Translations under genes and position numbers: made by a program
Source: Phoronis australis
Lineage: Eukaryota; Phoronida; Phoronidae
Direction of reading: 5' to 3'
Assembly: GCA_002633005.1 (NCBI GenBank)
Contig: NMRA01000249.1
Span: 566,890-601,105 of the forward strand
Length of the DNA stretch: 34,216 nucleotides
The notes under the pieces: model-generated
Databases searched by the model: none
Told to the model about the DNA's origin: nothing
The model's input: only the letters and a program-made list of their open reading frames with translations
Shown: positions 21,269 through 31,339 of the stretch, piece after piece
Layout of the letters: every line of letters starts with the position of its first letter
Numbering within the stretch: the stretch's first letter is position 1

Positions 21269-21644
21269 TAAGTTATAATTCTGCACAGTTTGTACATAAT
21301 GTCGGTTTTTATGCTTGTATACAATGAAAACGAAATAGAAATTATTTTTGGTCATACCAAATTTACCCAATACAGCAGAGGGTCTACGAGTGCACAAAAA
21401 CTGATTCTGGTTTATATTTCCACTTGGCTCTGTCTGCTTCATATCCAAAATTAATTTCACGTAGTGCGTAGTTAAATTTGTACTCAATACTTGTTTCTTC
21501 CAGTGAGTATTACAGAACGGTGCGAAAACCCTTCCTAGACAACCTCTCGCAGCAGTTGACGACCAAATGTATTAAATACAAGTACATTTATGAGCAACCA
21601 CTGGGAATTTAAAAGTGTCTAGAGAGAGGTTTTCAATTCAAAAG

Positions 21645-22113
21645 TTTTTGCATATTACGCTTTAGGTCTCGCGAACTAGTCTTGTGATGTTTTTTTACCA
21701 AAGTGTGCTTTGTAAAACTATTCATCTCAGCCAGAACTGTTTGGTCCCGCGACAGATCGACTATTTTTCTAGGGATAATAAGCACAGGTGTACTTTTGGT
21801 GTCGTGATGGACCAGGCGTTTTTGTGTACTCTCAGTGTACATCTGGTCCCTCTGCGAACTGGTCCTGATTATCTTTTCNTTTTTGCATAGTACGCTTTAG
21901 GTCTTGCGAACTAGTCTTGTGATGTTTTTTTACCAAAGTGTGCTTTGTAAAACTATTCATCTCAGCCAGAACTGTTTGGTCCCGCGACAGATCGACTATT
22001 TTTCTAGGGATAATAAGCACAGGTGTACCTTTGGTCTCGTGATGGACCAGGCGTTTTTGTGTACTCTCAGTGTACATCTGGTCTCTCTGCGAACTGGTCC
22101 TGATTATCTTTTC
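21645..22113. repeat. 234 bp direct duplication around a single N (21879)
   Basis: 21645-21878 and 21880-22113 are the same length and differ at only about five positions by eye. Both begin TTTTTGCATA and end CTGATTATCTTTTC at the join. This is most likely two haplotypes of one locus placed in tandem. Confidence 0.92.
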
Positions 22114-22369
22114 ACCACGATGTACAGAATGTTTTGGTTTCGTGAAACTGTTTTCATATGATTCGTTTCCAAATACATTTGACGTTTTTCATTGTTGTCA
22201 ACGTGATTCAGCTTAATAAAGTGATACTTAATTGTTTATTGTCGCTTTTAGTAATATACTATGTGTTGAGAGCACCATCGTTTGCCAGTTTTTCTCATAA
22301 CGAGACAGAACACATGTTTATTTCGAGACTAACAGTACAGGTCTTTGTTCTTAAACAACTTGAGGCTGG

Positions 22370-22582
22370 TGTTACGCGATCATCTGATATTCAATTTGTT
22401 ACTCCCCGTCGGTGCTTCTTATGCTCTTGAATATTTGGTAGTTGGCTAAACCCACACACACACCACACTTTTTCANTGTTACGCGATCATCTGATATTCA
22501 ATTTTTTACTCCCCGTCGGTGCTTCTTATGCTCTTGAATATTTGGTAGTTGGTTAAACCCACACACACACCACACTTTTTCA
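22370..22582. repeat. 106 bp direct duplication around a single N (22476)
   Basis: 22370-22475 and 22477-22582 are equal in length with two mismatches. Both begin TGTTACGCGATC and end CACACTTTTTCA. This has the same signature as the joins at 20348 and 21879. Confidence 0.92.
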
Positions 22583-22840
22583 TATACGACTTTTCGCATG
22601 CTAAAAAGGTGTGTATAAGCAGATGTTCCAACAAAAATTTTTGCTGGTGGCGTGACTCATACCCAGATGTGCACAAATATGGTTTCACGAAACTTATGAG
22701 CCACGTTCATGCGACGAAATCGAGAAGGGTTTTAAATTATCTTAAGAAAAACTCAAGAGACATGTTAAGTGCCAGAAACTTACCAGGATGCATGGAAATT
22801 TCACTATTTGGCTACAAAAACAAAAAATTGTTTTACACGG
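22583..22840 (+). other. Unidentified plus-strand frame
   Basis: An open frame from 22549 reads through the join copy into HAKKVCISRCSNKNFCWW and KSRRVLNYLKKNSRDML before entering the G/C-run transposon end at about 22840. It has no recognised domain. It may be a degenerate transposon gene or chance. Confidence 0.15.
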
Positions 22841-22934
22841 AGGGGGGAAACCCCCCTCTCGGCGCTTCCCGCCTAGGATTCGACCTTTGCGGGAATCCTA
22901 AACCCCCCTTACTGAAAACGCAGATCCGCCACTG
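22840..22934. mobile_element. Transposon end, inverted counterpart of 19902
   Basis: It ends AGATCCGCCACTG and contains GGGGGGAAACCCCCC plus a near-palindrome around TAGGATTCGACC/GGGAATCCTA. Read on the minus strand it starts CAGTGGCGGATCTGCG, like the element end at 19902. Confidence 0.5.
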
Positions 22935-23050
22935 CATTGTCATCTCCTCTGTTTTCATCCAACCTTCCCAGATGAAAACTTGAATGAAGAGGACCTTCAG
23001 TACTTGAGTGAGCATGGTGTACTGTGTGATTTATGTTGAATTATTCAACA

Positions 23051-23106
23051 GTTCTTTTAAGAACCATTTCACGCTATAGCTACAACCAACGGCCCTTTTA
23101 AGGGCC
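23051..23106 (+). other. Two histone-type 3' hairpins in tandem
   Basis: The second hairpin, 23091-23106, is GGCCCTTTTAAGGGCC: a perfect 6 bp stem with TTTA loop, preceded by CAAC and followed by ACTCAACA and, 14 bases on, AGAAGAATTG. This matches the layout of metazoan histone mRNA 3' ends (stem-loop, ACCCA-like flank, purine-rich downstream element). The first, 23051-23064, has stem GTTCT/AGAAC with the same TTTA loop and a following CCA. No histone reading frame was found upstream on this strand, so the assignment rests on the hairpin shape alone. Confidence 0.45.
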
Positions 23107-24222
23107 ACTCAACACTTCCTAGAAGAATTGCTCACTTGAGAATGTTGATATATAAACACGCTTTCGTAGTTTTCTCAGTTGGCCTATGTGAACCATAAAT
23201 CAAAAACTGTCCGATAACTATGTTGCTATTGGGCAAGCAGACGACATAATCAGTCGGCACCGAAGTTTGAATTTTGTAATTAAGTACCAGTAGCATTACC
23301 AAAAGTACTCATAATACCAACACTTCTACTATTGAAAGACTTTGAAAAGCGTTTCGATGCCGAAATTAATATTTTTTCGTTGTTTTGGACAGTAAAGTAG
23401 ATGCAAGTATTTCTCGTCAAAATACACTGACCGGAAACTGCAGCAGATAGGTCAGGAGAGTTCAACTCAGCACGTAAGGATATGCCGGAGTTGCGAATCT
23501 GTTGTCTATAATCTATGCTGGCAGACAGTCTTATTTGAGCGATAAAATGACACGTGATTGGTGAGAAGCGCCACCTGTTTGCCGTAAAGGTTTTGAATGA
23601 GCGGGTACCTTTTGCACGACCGATGGCTTTCAAAGTTTCAAAAGGACTACACTACATGTAATTGTTTACAATATGACGACCAGGCCATGACAAGCCCACT
23701 TGTTGAATATGGACTTTTGTAATTAATGAACTTGCAGTTCTTTCCATGCCCAAAAATAACTACTATTACAGTGAAGAGAAAGTTTACTTTCAGCTTATAT
23801 ATGTTTTGGGCCTAGCCAGGGCAAATTTGCCCAGAAGGTTCTGTGGAAGAGGGCCCTGAATCGCGGCCCCTGACGAGTAAGTAGATTTGCAGTTTCACGG
23901 CTACTTCACCAAAATAATCACATCCACATTATTTCTTTTGCTCACTAGTATAGTCTTTTCGTAATTGAAAGTTTAGTTTCCCACTTTAGCTATGGTTTAT
24001 GTTCGTGGTGTCTTCAACGGGCCTGATCGGGTTCTGAGCCACTGGCCGGAAAAAAGTTTTGTGTTTAGAACTGGAAAAACTCACAAGTGTAAAATTACAA
24101 CACACAGCCATGTTCTCCCGTCTGTTCAATGAAGAATAATTTGAATTTATCACCGAATAGACCCCAAACTCACGCAATCGACCTTGGTAAACTGGCGATC
24201 TTTAAAGGCTACGGTACCTTCG
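23107..24222. other. No gene recognised
   Basis: The minus frame 23633-23280 (117 codons) has no domain that I recognise and no clear exon edges. A GGGCAAATTTGCCC palindrome lies near 23819-23832. Confidence 0.35.
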
Positions 24223-24549
24223 AATACCCATAGGTGGATTTAGAGGGGACCCAGGGCCCCCCCTGGCTGCCGCAAGTAAAATGAAACAGCAACAGCATGA
24301 AGCATGAGAAAATATTTAGTTCAGTAACAAGCAGATGAGAGGGGCTCACACTCTAGATTACGGCGGAATCGTGTTCCCGTTTTTTTTTTTATAGTCCACT
24401 GGCAGATTTTCTGAACAGAAGGTCCACCCACAACCCTGACCCCCGCCACTTTTGGGCGCTTGTGCACATACACTCGCGCTTTGCCCCATTCCTCGAGGCA
24501 ACATGTTGGCCCCCCCTCGTGGTATCCTAGATCAGCCACTGAATACCTA
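24223..24549. mobile_element. 311 bp hAT-like MITE with near-identical target duplications
   Basis: The element 24231-24541 starts TAGGTGGATTTAGAGG and ends CTAGATCAGCCACTG; read inverted, the right end is CAGTGGCTGATCTAGG. Both ends carry C/G runs just inside. AATACCCA (24223-24230) and AATACCTA (24542-24549) flank it, an 8 bp target duplication with one mismatch, the length expected for hAT elements. It has no intact gene. Confidence 0.65.
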
Positions 24550-24916
24550 TAAATCCGTAACAGCGAAATAAAACTACACGTTTGTCCAAGAACTTGATGT
24601 GTTTGTAATAAGAGTTTTACATTGACTTTTGATGATTTATTGGTGTAAAAAATTAATTCAAGCGATAAGCTGACACCAGTAAGCGTGTTGTGAACTGTTG
24701 AACAGACTGCATTCAAGCCTGTGATGTCATTGCTTAATTTCAAAACCTCCATCTGCTGTCAGGTAAAAGAACTGAACTTGCTGTTATCGAGTGGAACTGC
24801 TCGACCTAAACTCATACAAAATGTTGCTTTTTGAATGGCATTCTCCCTCAATATTATATAATTTTATATGTTCCTTTAGAATACTCAATTCCATTCTATA
24901 GCTTTAGTCATACCTA

Positions 24917-25219
24917 TCAGGAAGAGATAACCAGGAAGGGACAACTAGCTAAACCGCCGTTTTTGGCCTCCTTCCCCGGTCTAATTTCAGGACTTAAGTT
25001 TCGTTTAAAAGGAAACAGATGATTTTATCAGAGAGATTAAAGCTTTTTCTACAGAAGGATATCAAGAAACTCACTTTGCAACCTTAAACAGTGGTGTAAT
25101 TGTACTTTAAAAATATCGACTTCAGGGCACTCAATCGCAACTTNCCTAAAATTAGTCCGGGGAAAGAGGCCAAAAACGGCGGTTTAGCTAGTTGTCCCTT
25201 CCTGGTTATCTCTTCCTGA
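24917..25219. mobile_element. 303 bp MITE with ~75 bp terminal inverted repeats, TA flanks
   Basis: The left arm 24917-24991 begins TCAGGAAGAGATAACCAGG. The right arm 25145-25219 is its reverse complement with about three mismatches. TA dinucleotides sit immediately outside both ends (24915-24916, 25220-25221), as for Tc1/mariner-type insertions. There is no coding capacity. The inner edge of the right arm coincides exactly with an N at 25144, so the structure may be partly an assembly product. Confidence 0.75.
25144..25144. other. Single-N assembly join without direct duplication
   Basis: Unlike the joins at 20348, 21879 and 22476, the sequences on its two sides are not direct repeats of each other. 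Instead the right side is an inverted copy of 24917-24991. Confidence 0.8.
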
Positions 25220-25391
25220 TACCAGTGAAGTGCGCCAAATCAGATTGATGCAGGAATCAGTAACTGATTAGGGCGGCAGCCACCTGAACTAGCTGTATGA
25301 AGACTATTGTCAAAAAACATATATTTAGTACACGCCTTTGCCCCAAGGCCCACGCCAGGGCAAGGAGGGGTTGCCAAGACATGGCTCAAGT

Positions 25392-25532
25392 CGGCACTGG
25401 TCGGATAATGGATATAGCGGACCAAGATGTAGAGAACCAGGCAATCAATGAATAACGTGCACGTTAGTCGTTAGTTCTTGGATGAAACTGATTCTCCAGT
25501 CTAACTCAAGGACCGCTATATCCGACCAGTGC
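25392..25532. repeat. Short foldback around GTCGGATATAGCGG
   Basis: CGGCACTGGTCGGATAATGG then ATATAGCGG at 25392-25422 is matched inverted by CCGCTATATCCGACCAGTGCC at 25511-25532, with an 8-base insertion in the left arm. GTCGGATAAGTGG at 26017 repeats part of the motif. CACTGGTCGGATATAGCGG-like ends suggest a pogo/Tigger-type non-autonomous element; this is inference. Confidence 0.5.
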
Positions 25533-26234
<702 letters not shown>

Positions 26235-26587
26235 CAAAGTCACGTTTTGCGCATAGAGGGACACCATATAGGAGGTCGTTGATGTATTTAATTCCTTCCA
26301 ACTCGAACAAATATTCCTGTTATCAAACTTTTTCTTCGAGTAGTCCCTCGTTCAGTTCCCAAAGTCGGTAACTTGCCATTTTTAACACTGCGCCTGGCAG
26401 GTGGCATGACGTTTGTATCCCCTAGCCTACGCAGTGTGAAAATGGCGAGTTACCGATTTTGGAAACTGAACGAGGGACTGCTTGAAGAAAATGTTTGATA
26501 TCAGGAGTATTTGTTCGAGTTGGAAGGAATTAACTACATCGACGACCTCCCTCTATGCGCAAATGTATTTATAACAACGTGACTTTG
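26235..26587. repeat. Foldback repeat with two 158 bp arms
   Basis: The left arm 26235-26392 and right arm 26430-26587 are equal in length and near-complementary throughout (for example TTCCTTCCAACTCGAACAAA against TTTGTTCGAGTTGGAAGGAA). The spacer is 37 bp. A transcript would fold into a long hairpin. There are no Ns in or near it, so it is not an obvious join artefact. Confidence 0.88.
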
Positions 26588-26683
26588 TTGTTGTTTGGCG
26601 CGAACAGTGTAAAATTGCCAATTGCCAATGTGTGCAACTGAAAAAAATGATTGCGGGAGTAATGGTTCGAGGTGGGAAGAGCC

Positions 26684-26820
26684 AAATACATCAATGGCTT
26701 CCTAAGGTGCCCCTCTATGCTCAAAAGGTACTTGTAATAATGTGACTTTGATGGTTTAATCAATGTGAGGCATAATTCACTGAAAATCCTGGAGTGCCTG
26801 TGGATGGCCACCGTCTCTAG
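26684..26820. repeat. Third, diverged copy of the foldback arm family
   Basis: It shares ordered blocks with the right-arm orientation and its outward extension: AAATACATCAA, CCCTCTATGC, GTGACTTTGAT, AGGCATAATTC, CGTCTCT. It extends past the 158 bp arm into sequence matching the complement of 26155-26234, which shows that the left arm belongs to a longer repeat family. Confidence 0.65.
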
Positions 26821-27384
26821 TGGGGCCAGTTGAGACGTGGTACCGTCAGGCCTTCATCCAGGGTATATCCTGTGTGTCCTTCAATTTTAACGCCCTAGCA
26901 CTAATCTGGACGCCCTGGCAAGGACAACCAATGTATCATTTGGACACCCACTGTCAATCAGAATTTCTCCAGTTTGGATGCTCACATTGTAAGATCACAA
27001 GGACTCCCAGACCCAGATAATGAAACTTGGTGATAGTTCAAGAGAAAAGTGTTGGCCCTTTGAACTGAGAAAGAAATATACAATGCATATAAAATGATAC
27101 ACATTTGTTACTCAGTGTTCAAACTATTGAGAAGAGATGTCAATCATTAGTAGTGTCTTCCACTGCAACCTCTGCTTTCAGAGGTCTTGTCTCAAATGAA
27201 AATCAGTATTTGTTAATATAGGGGCATGGGCCTTGGTTAACTCCAAACTGGTGTTTAAGAGCTGTAGTTTCATGTTTTACATTTAAAAACACCAAAAGCG
27301 AAATAAATTTCATTAGTTTAATACTATATTGTGCCACAACAATATACCCATTTAATTTTTTTTTTGAGTTAGTGCCCGTTTCAT
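26821..27384. other. No gene recognised
   Basis: Non-coding DNA between repeats. The frame 26820-27020 has no recognisable features. Confidence 0.4.
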
Positions 27385-27780
27385 GCTTTTCAATGTGCGT
27401 TTTAGTGTTTTAATATGGAGAAGTAGGGACACCTATTGCCAAAATATAAACCACACATCATCTGTGCATTTTTCTTGTGTTTGTAACTACAGCTCTGATG
27501 ACTTATTGTACAGAATATAAAAGCTAGCTAAAATGATATGATATTAAGCTTTATAACAGCAATTTGACTTGAGATCCCCAAAAACACAGTGCACTCGTTG
27601 TTCAACCAATATCTGTAATATTTCTTTGGTAATCTACTTGGCTGTTTTTCGTAAATTTAAAGGTGGAAGTTTTGGTCCACACACTGTTTTTAGTAAAAAA
27701 CCTCACTACATGTAAACTTAGATGTAAAAGTCTTGGTTTATACATTTTTTTGTAAAAACCTCACTGTGGTGTGTGGGGGG
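27385..27780. repeat. Dispersed repeat, copy B (partner at 14495-14790)
   Basis: The longer copy of the repeat, with an internal segment (about 27478-27590) missing from copy A. It carries the same opening GCTTTTCAATGTGC and the blocks TTTTAATATGGAG and CCAAAATATAAACCACACATC. Confidence 0.8.
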
Positions 27781-30451
27781 ATTACTGGTGAAATGCGGGG
27801 GTAACGCGCTGTTGGAATCATGGACGCCCTGGAATATTGGGAACCCCATTTTGGACACCCTATTTTCGAAATCCTGGATAAAGCCCTGTAGCCATCTAGA
27901 AATTCCGTGCACAATGATTTTTTCAGGACTGCCGAATCTTATTGATGAATTTTAAAGATGTTACCGTAGAATTATAGAACTGTAGTTAAGACATTTTTCA
28001 CATGTACACGGCATTCATGGGCTGGGCGGTTATTTTAGCAAAGTCTGAAAACGTGGGGGTGCGCTTATAGGGGCATTGGCGCTTATTAGAGCAAATAAGG
28101 TAATATCAACTGCAGAGTCTATTGATAAAAATTTTTGTGTACCACTTTTATCGTGCAAATAGTATATTTCTCAGTGATAAAGAATTCAGTATTTGATTGC
28201 ATGATTTTTTGTCACAAGTTTCATTTCATTTTTTTTGAAAACTATAATTCAAATCCATATAAATACACCTTTTTACCAATGCCATGGACAACCCCTACTA
28301 GTCCTAAACAGAATTACTTGCACCTCTACTCGTGAGTCAGATCAATTTAGATCTCCTTCAAGTGGAACTTCTAGGTTCATTCCTTGTGTCTTTGAATGCT
28401 TGGCCAAATTAGTTAGAAACACTATATATAGCAAAGATGTGAATATGAAGTAGGTTGAAAATTGTCAAATGTTTTTAAGAATGAGTTTTGTGGCGAAAAT
28501 GATTCCCCACAAATCACAACCATGTCCAGTATGTATTGTGGCGTGGTGCTGGGGAATAACACTGCATGATGCAGGCTACATGAGCCCGCGAGGTACGTCA
28601 TTAGTGACCTAATTCACGCGGCGGACATTAAAATCCAAAGCGAGGCTCACTGCGATAAACAAAGCAAAAGTTGACTTTGCCTGAGTTAAATGGCTGGTCT
28701 TTCGAGTCCAACCTGGATATTAAATCTTAAAAATGTGTAGACAATTAATCACACAGACGTAGAAAAATACATTAGAGAACAAGTTAATGCACCAAAGAGT
28801 TGTCTGACGAAAGGGTATAATTTTGGAAAACTATTTTCGAAACATGAAAAGTAAATATGACCAAATTGCGGCGATCGTAGTGGTACGGATAAATATGTTC
28901 TTGTAATTAAATTGTTGATAAAAATGCTTTCTACACGAACCAGGTCATCTGCTCGTATTGTTGACGAGTTGAACTGAGATCTATTCGACAGTGGCTCATC
29001 GCATTTTGCTGTCATTTGCAAGTAGTCACACCTGGTTTAATTTGTTGATCAAGAATGTTAACATCAAGCATAGCCTGATCCTGGTGAGGTAGGGACTATA
29101 CCGGGACTAACAGTTGATTTATCATTGATCTGATGGAATAATTGATGTTATTAAATATATTTTAATTAAAATAAAAAACCAGACTTGTACTTGAAAATAA
29201 AAAATTATTTGACCATCAATTCTCCTTTCTTGGTTTTAATAATTCTTACGTCTATTTCACATGCGCACACCCAGCCTTCAATACGGGGGCTCGAATTCCT
29301 GACGTTGTGGACCTTTTGCTAACAGAGCGGGCGGACGACTAAACAAAAAAAAAACGGGAGCACCACTGTGAAGTGTGCGTTTGCTATTATTTAGTGCATT
29401 TTTGTTCGGACTTTTTGTCTCTCAGGGATGGACCTTTTTGTCCACTTCGCCAAATGGGGGGGCTCGTTCGAACTCCCCCAAGTCCCCGTGGGTGCGCGCA
29501 TGTTTCATGCGTTAGGTTTCAAATATCAATCTAGACCAAGTTGAATTTTAAAATTAAATCAGCAACACCTAATTCGTTCGTCCAAAGCACAACCTCGTTT
29601 TAGAATTCGATTCAGTTAACTGGACAGAGCAATTATAGTTATCATGTTTCCAGGAGCCTCATTCATCTGAGAGGCCGGGGAACTGAGGTGCCTGTGCCTT
29701 CCGGAGAGGAGTTTTTTTTCGCTGAGCGAGGGGAAACTCTACCTCCTCGGCTGATCACCATCAATAGCATCCCGCCGATTGCAAGCTCTCATAAGCTCTG
29801 CCTCAATTCAAAGTAGCATTTTGTGCTCTTTCAAATTGTCATCTGTTTGATAGATTCGAACTTTGGATCGAGAGAAATTTTCAGTCAAGCCTCGTGGGGG
29901 AATTTTGTGTGACTTTCAATATTTTTGAGAGGGAAATAGGGCCCATATTCAGCCCCAAAATCGAGGGATTGAGGGCCTTGTCCTTTTTGGAAAGAAAAAT
30001 GCATCATGTTTCAACCCGTAGTCATGAGCCTGGCTGGCCGAAGATTCTCCGGTCGTTGCTATCAATGGTTGACAACGGAGATGCGACAAAATATGATCTA
30101 AACTTTTCGAAAACATTTATAAATTTTACACGGACATATTTTCCTACGTCGCGGCGTATGGCAACGACCCAACACTTCCGAATCTCAACGTCCCTAGGGA
30201 TTGTAAAGCAGACAGTCGAGTGTCTGTATTTTTTCTAGCCGTTCGAGCAACGCAGCCCTACACTACTATGCCGATAAGCTAACAGAGCTATCGTAGCGAG
30301 CCTCGTTTTGGAACGCGCTTCCTGTCGGTGTGAATTGGGTCTATTTGCAGAATTTCTTTGTTTCACATTAACAAGTTGTCAGTGAATGCAACTGCACTTT
30401 GTTCAGCATAGATTATGTTAAAATAGTTGGCTGTAAACAGTAATTGCACAG
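27781..30451. other. No gene recognised
   Basis: AT-rich with several GGGG/CCCC runs (29275-29490). The motif GGCGCTTATTAGAGCAAATA near 28078-28100 looks like part of a dispersed repeat. Open frames at 28135-28453, 29021-28749 and 29894-30238 have no recognisable domain or exon structure. Confidence 0.4.
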
Positions 30452-30459
30452 ATATCGGG

Positions 30460-30528
30460 TCCTCAGTAGCTCAGTGGTAAGAGCACTAGACTGGCAATCC
30501 AATCTTTGGTTTAATTCCCAGTTGAGGT
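30460..30528 (+). tRNA. tRNA-like sequence (degenerate, anticodon position GGC)
   Basis: The acceptor stem TCCTCAG/TTGAGGT pairs at five positions plus a G-T. The D arm GCTC-AGTGGTAA-GAGC is perfect. The A box is TAGCTCAGTGG. The T arm holds B box GGTTTAATTCC. The anticodon stem (CTAGA/TCCAA) has two mismatches, so this is a pseudo-tRNA rather than a working gene. The loop CTGGCAA places GGC (Ala-type) in the anticodon position. It serves as the promoter head of the SINE. Confidence 0.6.
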
Positions 30529-30655
30529 TCCTGTTTTTTCTGTGTTTATTTCAAAAATAAGGTTCATCTGTTATCCCATATTTTTCACTTAATTACAGCT
30601 TTTTGCAATTTAATTAATAATTCGTCCTCTACTCCGGAAGTGACGTTTTGGGAGG
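30460..30655 (+). mobile_element. tRNA-derived SINE
   Basis: A tRNA-like head (30460-30528) carries a clear A box and B box and is followed by an unrelated body (about 30530-30655) that recurs at 16553-16666. Head plus shared body is the usual SINE build. The 3' edge was set at GGGAGG (30655), where similarity to the other copy ends. No A-rich or simple-repeat tail was seen, and no target duplication was established. Confidence 0.7.
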
Positions 30656-30656
30656 C

Positions 30657-31213
30657 AAAAATTTCGCACCAATTTATTTAGGGTACTGAAAGCAAGACTC
30701 CAACATAACCCTGATGATGTTCATCCTGTAGACAAAACTAACTACAAGTACTTTAAAATACCCTATGTTGGGTTTTACGCCAAAATTGCTCAACGAAAAC
30801 TCAACAAATTGGTGAATGATTACTGTGTGAACTTAAGAGTTGTATTAACATTCAAGTCTCTAAAACTGTCGAGTTTATTTAACCCTAAGGACAAAATTTC
30901 TATGGGTCTACGGTCCAAGATAGTATACAAATTTATCTGTGCTGGATGTGGCTCCAGTTATATAGGCGAAACTGTTCGCCATTTGAAAACCAGGACCAAG
31001 GAACATCTAAATTCTGACAGTAATTCACATGTAAATATTCACCTGCAGAGCTCCAATCATTGTTATCAGCAGTGCTCTTTCAATGACTTTGCAATAATAG
31101 ACCAGGCAGTAACAACAAAGGAGCTTAAAATTCGTGAGGCTTTACATATCAGTTGGTGCAAGCCCAATCTCAATAGGCAACTGACACACCACAGGTTGTC
31201 ATTGTTGGTCTAG
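30657..31213 (+). pseudogene. Penelope-like element fragment, GIY-YIG endonuclease end
   Basis: The open reading runs from about 30665 (no ATG needed) to TAG at 31211-31213. Visible in order are YFKIPYVG and IAQRKLNKLVN (linker after the RT core), LSSLFNPKDKI, then IVYKFICAGCGSSYIGETVRHLKTRTKEHL, which carries the paired cysteines and the GIY-YIG-type SYIGET...R..EH signature of Penelope-like retroelements. The end is ALHISWCKPNLNRQL, also typical. The reverse transcriptase is absent, so the copy is 5' truncated. It lies directly after the SINE. A hammerhead-like fold follows about 60 bases downstream, as known for this class. Confidence 0.9.
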
Positions 31214-31275
31214 TTCAAACTGACTGTATCTGTGCTTCATTACTTGTTGCTGGGCCTAGCTAGGTGGCCACTGTA

Positions 31276-31331
31276 TTATGACTTCTGAGGATGGTGTTTA
31301 ATAAATGACACGGAAACATGTCAAGTTTTAA
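31276..31331 (+). ncRNA. Hammerhead-ribozyme-like motif of Penelope-like element
   Basis: The core is CTGAGGA (31285-31291, matching CUGANGA) and GAAA (31313-31316), then C-AT-GTC with the expected cleavage after C at 31322. Stem I is formed by ATTATGACTT's last bases (31276-31284) with 31323-31331: four Watson-Crick pairs, a G-T, one mismatch, three A-T pairs. Stem II contains GTGT/ACAC with a small irregularity next to the core. Stem III is minimal (A-U and C-G closing two bases), the form described for Penelope-like elements. Activity cannot be judged from sequence. Confidence 0.6.
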
Positions 31332-31339
31332 AACCGTTG

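Noticed and set aside
21645-22113. Genuine tandem repeat or gene duplication
   Set aside because: Both copies meet exactly at a single N and the same pattern occurs at two other Ns, which points to assembly overlap.
19902-22934. A single 3 kb hAT transposon bounded by the two CAGTGGCGGATC ends
   Set aside because: The ends are inverted as expected, but the flanking 8-mers differ and no transposase was recognised inside, so the two ends are reported separately.
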